NCBI GenBank assembly: GCA_023416315.1
Contig: JAEZIA010000358.1
Span: 1-6,896 of the forward strand
DNA length: 6,896 bases
Direction of reading: 5' to 3'
DNA from: Actinomycetes bacterium
GTDB taxonomy: Bacteria; Actinomycetota; Actinomycetes; Mycobacteriales; Mycobacteriaceae
Translations under genes and position numbers: made by a program
Notes under the pieces: generated by a model
Databases searched by the model: none
What the model was told of the DNA's origin: nothing
Seen by the model: only the letters and a program-made list of their open reading frames with translations
Shown here: piece by piece, positions 1 through 4,082 of the stretch
Position numbering within the stretch: the stretch's first letter is position 1
How the letters are laid out: each line of letters begins with the position of its first letter

Positions 1-421
1 GGTCCTGGACGCCTATCTGCTGCGGGCGATGGGGATCGCGGGCTGGGCGCCGTCGCTGACCGAATGCGCCCGCTGCGCGGCACCGGGTCCGCACCGGGCT
101 TTCCACATCGCCGCTGGTGGCAGTGTCTGCATGCATTGCCGGCCGTCCGGCTCGACCACACCGCCGCAGGCGGTGCTGGATCTGATGGCGGCGTTGCACG
201 ACGGCGACTGGGAACTCGCGGAGGCCTCGTCGCCGTCGCACCGCAGCCACGCCAGCGGCCTGGTCGCTGCGCATCTGCAGTGGCACCTGGAGCGCCAGCT
301 TCGTACCCTGCCGCTGGTGGAGCGCGTCTACCGGCGGCCCGCTGACCACGGTAGGGAGGTGTTCAGGCAGGATGAGCCATATGGCGATGAACCGGGTGAC
401 CAGCTCGTGGCGGGGGGCTGA
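1..421 (+). CDS. recO: DNA repair protein RecO, C-terminal part (5' end outside window)
   Basis: This is the C-terminal ~139 residues of RecO, the recombination mediator that works with RecR to load RecA on single-stranded DNA in the RecF pathway. The reading frame is open from base 2 and ends with TGA at 419-421. Visible marks are the all-alpha segment starting VLDAYLLRAMGIAGW, followed by two cysteine pairs, CARC (residues 22-25 of the visible part) and CMHC (43-46), which form the zinc finger typical of many RecO proteins. A helical stretch with SGLVAAHLQWHLERQL follows, and then a polar tail. The N-terminal OB-fold lies upstream of the window. The recO-uppS order is the same as in M. tuberculosis (Rv2362c-Rv2361c). 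The 3' end overlaps the proposed uppS start by 50 bases, so the two genes are probably co-transcribed. Identification is from family knowledge and motif pattern and is quite secure. Confidence 0.93.
   Translation, partial: VLDAYLLRAMGIAGWAPSLTECARCAAPGPHRAFHIAAGGSVCMHCRPSGSTTPPQAVLDLMAALHDGDWELAEASSPSHRSHASGLVAAHLQWHLERQLRTLPLVERVYRRPADHGREVFRQDEPYGDEPGDQLVAGG
354..359 (+). promoter_or_regulatory. Probable ribosome binding site of uppS, inside recO
   Basis: GGGAGG lies 12 bases before the ATG at 372. It is the only purine-rich Shine-Dalgarno-like stretch close to any of the candidate uppS starts (ATG 372, ATG 381, ATG 387, GTG 396), and it favours the first. The spacing is a little long, so support is moderate. 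Confidence 0.45.
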
Positions 422-1295
422 CCGCAGGCGGAAAGAGCGTTTTCCGCAGCTGCCCCCGGCGCCCGACGACTACCCGGTGTTCCCGGACACGTCGGTGTGG
501 CCGGTCGTGTTTCCCGAACTGCCCGCCGCGCCCGATGGCGGTCCGCGCCGGCCGCCCCAGCACATCTCGAAGGCGGTACCGCCTGCCATTCCGGCCGACC
601 AGATGCCCAAGCACGTCGCAGTCGTGATGGACGGCAACGGACGCTGGGCCACGCAGCGCGGGTTGAGTCGCACCGAGGGCCACAAGATGGGCGAGGCGGT
701 GCTGATCGACATCACCTGCGGCGCCATCGAGATCGGTATCCAGCACCTGACGGTGTACGCGTTCTCCACCGAGAACTGGCGGCGCAGTGCCGAAGAGGTG
801 CGTTTCCTGATGGGCTTCAACCGCGAGGTGGTGCGCCGGCGCCGGGAGAACCTCAACGCGATGGGCGTCAACATGCGCTGGGTGGGGTCGCGGGCGCGGA
901 TGTGGCGCAGCGTCATCAAGGAATTCGACATCGCCGAGAACATGACGGTCGACAATGACGTCATCACGGTCAACTACTGCGTGAACTATGGCGGTCGGGC
1001 CGAAATCGCCGAGGCCGCACGGCAAATCGCGCGTGATGCGGTGGCAGGACGGATCGACCCGGAGCGGGTAAACGAGGCCACCGTCGCGTCGCACCTGCAT
1101 CGCACCGACATTCCCGACGTCGATCTGTTCATCCGAACGTCGGGGGAGCAGCGGTCGAGCAACTTCATGCTGTGGCAGGCCGCCTACGCCGAGTACGTGT
1201 TCCAGGACAAGCTGTGGCCGGACTACGACCGGCGCGACCTGTGGGCGGCGTGCGAGGAGTACGCCGAACGCAATCGGCGTTTCGGCCGGGCCTGA
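372..1295 (+). CDS. uppS: Long-chain (Z)-prenyl diphosphate synthase (decaprenyl diphosphate synthase, UppS family)
   Basis: This cis-prenyltransferase condenses isopentenyl diphosphate onto a short allylic diphosphate. In mycobacteria this gives decaprenyl diphosphate, precursor of the carrier for peptidoglycan, arabinogalactan and lipoarabinomannan. The 307-residue product has a Pro-rich, probably disordered N-terminus (about 1-75). The family signature HVAVVMDGNGRWA follows at 81-93, where D87 is the Mg/diphosphate-binding aspartate. Further marks are FSTENW (131-136) and the C-terminal signature DLFIRTSGEQRSSNFMLWQ (251-269), with the arginine and serine that bind isopentenyl diphosphate. 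It closely resembles M. tuberculosis Rv2361c (296 aa, from memory). The start is uncertain: ATG 372 has the better ribosome site, while GTG 396 would give 299 residues, closer to the relative. It overlaps recO upstream and is followed after 2 bases by the next gene. Confidence 0.95.
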   Translation: MSHMAMNRVTSSWRGADRRRKERFPQLPPAPDDYPVFPDTSVWPVVFPELPAAPDGGPRRPPQHISKAVPPAIPADQMPKHVAVVMDGNGRWATQRGLSRTEGHKMGEAVLIDITCGAIEIGIQHLTVYAFSTENWRRSAEEVRFLMGFNREVVRRRRENLNAMGVNMRWVGSRARMWRSVIKEFDIAENMTVDNDVITVNYCVNYGGRAEIAEAARQIARDAVAGRIDPERVNEATVASHLHRTDIPDVDLFIRTSGEQRSSNFMLWQAAYAEYVFQDKLWPDYDRRDLWAACEEYAERNRRFGRA

Positions 1296-1297
1296 CG

Positions 1298-1681
1298 ATG
1301 GACCTCGCGGCGCGCCTGGCCGAGGCGTTGAGCGCGATCATGCCCGTCGAGGTGGAAGCCGACGGCGCGGTGACGGTGCGCTATGAAGGGACGTTCGCCT
1401 CGCTGCGGACGGTCACGATCGCCGAGGACATCGAGATGGTGTCGGTGACGCAGGTGCTGGCGTGGGATCTGCCACTGAATGCCGATCTGCGTAAACGTGT
1501 TGCCGCACAAGCACAGTCGACGATGCTGGGAACCGTCACGTGTGTGGAGGCCGGTAAGAAGGGTGACGTGATGCTGCGCTACAACTTTCCCGGCGAAGGT
1601 GTGGCCGACCGCGCGCTGCAGACGCTGGTGCTGATGGTGCTGGCCGGCGGGGTGGATGCCCGCCGCGCGATTGTGGCGTAG
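1298..1681 (+). CDS. Conserved hypothetical protein, Rv2360c-like (possible YbjN-type fold)
   Basis: This 127-residue protein has no function that I know. It resembles Rv2360c, which follows uppS in M. tuberculosis. The N-terminus is MDLAARLAEALSAIMPVEVEA. The middle alternates beta-like and polar segments (AVTVRYEGTFASLRTVTIAED, then MVSVTQVLAWDLPL). There is a positively charged region around 62-69 and a hydrophobic C-terminal helix, LQTLVLMVLAGG (108-119). I see no signal peptide, membrane span or catalytic motif. The alternating alpha/beta pattern could fit a YbjN/type III chaperone-like fold, but that is inference. I chose ATG 1298 because it lies just 2 bases after the uppS stop, which suggests translational coupling. 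An in-frame start further upstream would lie deep inside uppS. Codon use is typical of the neighbours. Confidence 0.85.
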   Translation: MDLAARLAEALSAIMPVEVEADGAVTVRYEGTFASLRTVTIAEDIEMVSVTQVLAWDLPLNADLRKRVAAQAQSTMLGTVTCVEAGKKGDVMLRYNFPGEGVADRALQTLVLMVLAGGVDARRAIVA

Positions 1682-1691
1682 GTCAGTGGTA

Positions 1692-1749
1692 TTGAGTGAG
1701 CGACCATGTCGCATACCGCGAGCAATTCGCTGCGCCAGCGCTCACTCAA
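1692..1749. terminator. Hairpin between convergent genes, probable bidirectional terminator
   Basis: TTGAGTGAGCG (1692-1702) is perfectly complementary to CGCTCACTCAA (1739-1749), giving an 11-bp stem. The 36-base loop holds a small inner stem, GCGA (1718-1721) with TCGC (1727-1730). The element sits 10 bases after the stop at 1681 and 10 bases before the zur stop at 1760, exactly between convergent genes. No T-run follows, which is common for mycobacterial terminators. The loop is large, so termination function is inferred from position and symmetry. Confidence 0.6.
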
Positions 1750-1759
1750 CGCGTGTCGC

Positions 1760-2182
1760 TCAGCCGCGGCACTGCCCGCAGGTGCCGAACAACTCGATCG
1801 TGTGGCTGACGTCTGAAAACCCGTGCTGCTCGGCCACTTCGGCGGCCCATGCTTCGACCTCACGGCCGCTGACCTCCACCGCGGCGCCGCAGCTGCGGCA
1901 CACCAAGTGATGGTGGTGGTCGTCCCCGGCGCAGCGCCGGTAGACCGACTCCCCGGTGTCGGTGCGCACCATGTCCACCAGTTCGGCCGCCGACAGGGAC
2001 TGCAGCGTCCGGTACACCGTCGTCAGTCCGATGTTCTCGCCGCGGCGACGCAGCTCGTCGTGCAACTCCTGCGCTGAGCGGAACTCGTCGACCGTATCGA
2101 GCAGTGCGATGATCGCCGCCCGCTGACGGGTCGCACGCACTCCGCCCGCACCGGCGCGCGGACGGATGTCGGCTCCGGTCAC
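1760..2182 (-). CDS. zur: Zinc uptake regulator Zur (FurB), Fur family
   Basis: This Fur-family repressor, when loaded with zinc, binds Zur boxes and shuts down zinc uptake and zinc-free ribosomal protein genes. It has 140 residues: a winged-helix domain (about 15-85, recognition segment NIGLTTVYRTL at 50-60) and a metal/dimerisation domain. All ligands of the three zinc sites known for M. tuberculosis FurB can be mapped: structural Cys4 C95/C98/C135/C138; regulatory D70, C84, H90, H92; third site H89, H91, E110, H127. The start is GTG 2182, whose GTGA overlaps the smtB stop and which has GAGGAG (2193-2188) five bases upstream. An internal GTG at 2140 would give 126 residues, similar in length to M. 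tuberculosis FurB (130 aa). It is co-transcribed and translationally coupled with smtB, and convergent with the uppS operon. Confidence 0.95.
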   Translation of the reverse strand: MTGADIRPRAGAGGVRATRQRAAIIALLDTVDEFRSAQELHDELRRRGENIGLTTVYRTLQSLSAAELVDMVRTDTGESVYRRCAGDDHHHHLVCRSCGAAVEVSGREVEAWAAEVAEQHGFSDVSHTIELFGTCGQCRG

Positions 2183-2484
2183 GCGTGCTCCTCGCCGGCG
2201 TGACTGATCGCGGCGACGATGATCTCGGCCAGGTGATCGTCGACCAGCCGGTACATCACCTCGCGCCCGGAGCGCTCACCCGCCACCACGCCGGCGGCTT
2301 TCAGAATCCGCAGGTGCTGGCTGACCAGAGGCTGGGGGACATCCAGGGCGTCGACCAGTTCGTGCACGCAGCGCTGCGACTCCCGCAGCTGCAGCACGAT
2401 CGCGATCCGCACCGGGGCGGCCAGCGCGCGCAGCAGCTCACCGGCGCGGTCCAGGAGGGCGGCATGGTCGGTGGCGGTCGTCAT
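2179..2484 (-). CDS. smtB: Zinc-responsive ArsR/SmtB-family repressor SmtB
   Basis: This 101-residue ArsR/SmtB winged-helix repressor is released from DNA by zinc. The HTH spans about 38-67, with the segment CVHELVDAL (39-47) and recognition helix PLVSQHLRILKAAGVV (52-67); the wing is GERSGREVMYRL (69-80). The C-terminal helix carries D82, H84, H95 and E98, exactly the DXHX10HXXE alpha-5 zinc site of SmtB-type sensors, with two subunits sharing the metal. No N-terminal cysteine-rich alpha-3N site is present. It matches M. tuberculosis Rv2358 over the core but lacks the longer N-terminal tail of that protein (about 135 aa, from memory). ATG 2484 has a perfect GGAGGT (2496-2491) six bases upstream. 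It is first in the smtB-zur operon, divergent from glyS, and is expected to repress its own operon at low zinc, as shown for M. tuberculosis. Confidence 0.95.
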   Translation of the reverse strand: MTTATDHAALLDRAGELLRALAAPVRIAIVLQLRESQRCVHELVDALDVPQPLVSQHLRILKAAGVVAGERSGREVMYRLVDDHLAEIIVAAISHAGEEHA

Positions 2485-2490
2485 GACAGC

Positions 2491-2496
2491 ACCTCC
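2491..2496 (-). promoter_or_regulatory. Strong ribosome binding site of smtB
   Basis: On the minus strand this reads GGAGGT, six bases before the ATG at 2484-2482. It is a near-ideal Shine-Dalgarno sequence, fixes the smtB start and argues for a leadered transcript. Confidence 0.75.
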
Positions 2497-2503
2497 ACGC
2501 TAT

Positions 2504-2518
2504 TGGAAACGATTTCCA
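2504..2518. promoter_or_regulatory. Palindromic operator candidate for SmtB or Zur
   Basis: TGGAAA-CGA-TTTCCA is a perfect 6-3-6 inverted repeat starting 20 bases upstream of the smtB ATG, in an A/T-richer pocket of a GC-rich genome. SmtB of M. tuberculosis is known to bind a palindrome in its own upstream region. Read as a 15-mer in 7-1-7 form, it also looks like actinobacterial Zur boxes (roughly TGAAAAT-N-ATTTTCA). Either protein could be the ligand. The position next to the smtB ribosome site suggests it blocks the smtB-zur promoter. Confidence 0.65.
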
Positions 2519-2538
2519 CTTGGGCTTCCACTTTTCCA
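2514..2538. repeat. TTCCA half-site repeats beside the operator palindrome
   Basis: TTCCACTT occurs at 2514-2521 and again at 2526-2533, a 12-base period, and a third TTCCA follows at 2534-2538. The first copy is the right arm of the palindrome at 2504-2518. They may be extra operator half-sites allowing cooperative binding. Their role is inference. Confidence 0.5.
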
Positions 2539-2578
2539 TGCACGATCACGCATGTCAAAGGGGCGTTCGGGAGGTCGC

Positions 2579-2584
2579 TAGGCT
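2579..2584 (+). promoter_or_regulatory. Possible -10 element of the glyS promoter
   Basis: TAGGCT fits the mycobacterial TANNNT -10 pattern and lies 41 bases before the chosen glyS start, which would leave a short leader carrying the AGGAG site. No convincing -35 is visible. Support is weak to moderate. Confidence 0.35.
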
Positions 2585-2609
2585 ATGGAGCTGTTATCCG
2601 TTCACAGAC

Positions 2610-2614
2610 AGGAG
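2610..2614 (+). promoter_or_regulatory. Ribosome binding site deciding the glyS start
   Basis: AGGAG lies 11 bases before GTG 2626 and touches the other in-frame GTG at 2614. Only the 2626 start is compatible with it, which fixes the N-terminus near VASVIDSVVNLAKRRG. Confidence 0.55.
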
Positions 2615-2625
2615 TGGCACCCACC

Positions 2626-4008
2626 GTGGCGTCCGTCATCGATTCCGTCGTCAACCTGGCCAAGCGTCGCGGTTTGGTCTATCCAGCCGGCGAGATCTAC
2701 GGCGGCACCAAATCGGCCTGGGACTACGGCCCACTGGGCGTCGAGCTCAAGGAGAACATCAAGCGTCAGTGGTGGCGCTCGGTGGTGACCGGCCGCGACG
2801 ACGTCGTCGGCCTGGACAGCTCGATCATCCTGCCCCGTGAAGTGTGGGTCGCCTCCGGTCACGTCGAGGTGTTCAACGACCCGCTGATCGAGTGCCTGAA
2901 CTGCCACAAGCGTCACCGCCAGGACCACCTGCAGGAGGCGTACGCCGAGAAGAAGGGAATCGACGACCCCGAATCGGTCGCGATGACCGAGATCGCCTGC
3001 CCGGACTGCGGCACCAAGGGTCAGTGGACCGAGCCACGCGAATTCAACATGATGCTCAAGACCTACCTCGGTCCGATCGAATCCGAGGAGGGCCTGCACT
3101 ACCTGCGGCCCGAAACGGCGCAGGGCATCTTCGTGAACTTCGCGAACGTGGTGACGACGTCGCGCAAGAAGCCGCCGTTCGGCATCGGCCAGATCGGCAA
3201 GAGCTTCCGCAACGAAATCACCCCGGGCAACTTCATCTTCCGCACCCGCGAGTTCGAACAGATGGAGATGGAGTTCTTCGTCGAGCCGTCCACCGCGCCG
3301 GAGTGGCACCAGTACTGGATCGACACCCGGCTGCAGTGGTACATCGACCTCGGTATCAACCGCGACAACCTGCGCCTGTTCGTGCATCCCAAGGAAAAGC
3401 TGTCGCACTACTCGGCGGGCACCACCGACATCGAGTACAAGTTCGGTTTCCAGGGCAATCCGTGGGGTGAACTCGAAGGCATCGCCAACCGCACCGACTT
3501 CGACCTCAAGACGCACTCGCAGCACTCCGGCACCGACCTGTCGTTCTACGACCAGGCCGCCGACACCCGCTACATCCCGTATGTCATCGAACCCGCAGCG
3601 GGACTTACCCGTTCGTTCATGGCCTTCCTGGTCGACGCCTACGCCGAGGACGAGGCGCCGAATGCCAAGGGCGGGGTGGACAAGCGCACGGTGCTGCGGC
3701 TCGACCCGCGGCTGGCGCCGGTGAAGGCCGCGGTGCTGCCGTTGTCGCGGCACGCCGATCTGAGCCCGAAGGCCAAGGACCTGGCCGCCGAGCTGCGCAA
3801 GAACTGGAACATCGAGTTCGACGACGCCGGTGCGATCGGCCGGCGATACCGCCGCCAGGACGAGATCGGCACGCCGTACTGCGTGACAGTCGATTTCGAC
3901 ACCCTTGAGGATCACGCGGTCACGGTGCGCGAGCGCGACCAGATGACCCAGGAGCGCATCGGCATCGACTCGGTCGTCGACTACCTGGCCACCCGGCTCA
4001 AGGGTTAG
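2626..4008 (+). CDS. glyS: Glycyl-tRNA synthetase (homodimeric class II), with Cys4 ribbon insertion
   Basis: This enzyme attaches glycine to tRNA-Gly in the cytoplasm using ATP. It is the alpha2, eukaryote/archaea-like type, 460 residues here against about 463 in M. tuberculosis Rv2357c. The N-terminal catalytic core begins LAKRRGLVYPAGEIYGG (11-27). Motif 2 is around FRNEITPGNFIFRTREFEQME (194-214), with the ATP-binding arginine. Motif 3 is GLTRSFMAFLVDAY (326-339), with R329. The C-terminal anticodon-binding domain runs from about RLDPRLAPVKAAVLPL (358-373) to the end. An insertion between motifs 1 and 2 carries C90, C93, C125 and C128, a probable zinc ribbon. GTG 2626 was chosen for its AGGAG and the match to relatives. 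The gene is divergent from smtB and convergent with the TPM-domain gene. The product is essential in most bacteria. Confidence 0.96.
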   Translation: MASVIDSVVNLAKRRGLVYPAGEIYGGTKSAWDYGPLGVELKENIKRQWWRSVVTGRDDVVGLDSSIILPREVWVASGHVEVFNDPLIECLNCHKRHRQDHLQEAYAEKKGIDDPESVAMTEIACPDCGTKGQWTEPREFNMMLKTYLGPIESEEGLHYLRPETAQGIFVNFANVVTTSRKKPPFGIGQIGKSFRNEITPGNFIFRTREFEQMEMEFFVEPSTAPEWHQYWIDTRLQWYIDLGINRDNLRLFVHPKEKLSHYSAGTTDIEYKFGFQGNPWGELEGIANRTDFDLKTHSQHSGTDLSFYDQAADTRYIPYVIEPAAGLTRSFMAFLVDAYAEDEAPNAKGGVDKRTVLRLDPRLAPVKAAVLPLSRHADLSPKAKDLAAELRKNWNIEFDDAGAIGRRYRRQDEIGTPYCVTVDFDTLEDHAVTVRERDQMTQERIGIDSVVDYLATRLKG

Positions 4009-4018
4009 CGCTCAGGCA

Positions 4019-4076
4019 CGAGCGTGCGTGTCGGGCCCGCGACACGCCGACGGTGGCGGCACTTCGCGCACGCTCG
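4019..4076. terminator. Nested palindromic element between convergent glyS and TPM gene
   Basis: Two overlapping inverted repeats fill most of the 74-base gap. The outer one is CGAGCGTGCG (4019-4028) with CGCACGCTCG (4067-4076), 10 bp perfect. The inner one is GCGTGTCG (4026-4033) with CGACACGC (4040-4047), an 8-bp stem with a 6-base loop. They share bases 4026-4028, so the folds compete partly. The element begins 10 bases after the glyS stop. There is no T-run. A bidirectional terminator role is inferred. From memory, similar GCGTGTCG/CGACACGC palindromes recur between genes in fast-growing mycobacteria, so it may also be a dispersed repeat. Confidence 0.6.
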
Positions 4077-4082
4077 CGGCAG

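Noticed and set aside
1907..1922. A run of TGG/TGA-like triplets in zur, considered as a simple repeat
   Set aside because: On the coding strand it encodes the His cluster at residues 89-92, which supplies known zinc ligands of Zur.
2185..2625. A 147-codon N-terminal extension of glyS reaching back across smtB
   Set aside because: The extension is antisense to smtB, matches no synthetase sequence, and the ribosome site and family alignment both place the start at 2626.
2602..3915. A 437-codon open frame on the minus strand opposite glyS
   Set aside because: Long antisense frames are usual in GC-rich genes with third-position G/C bias. The translation is low-complexity in style (Val/Arg/Gly/Leu rich) with no motif, and the plus strand clearly encodes glycyl-tRNA synthetase.
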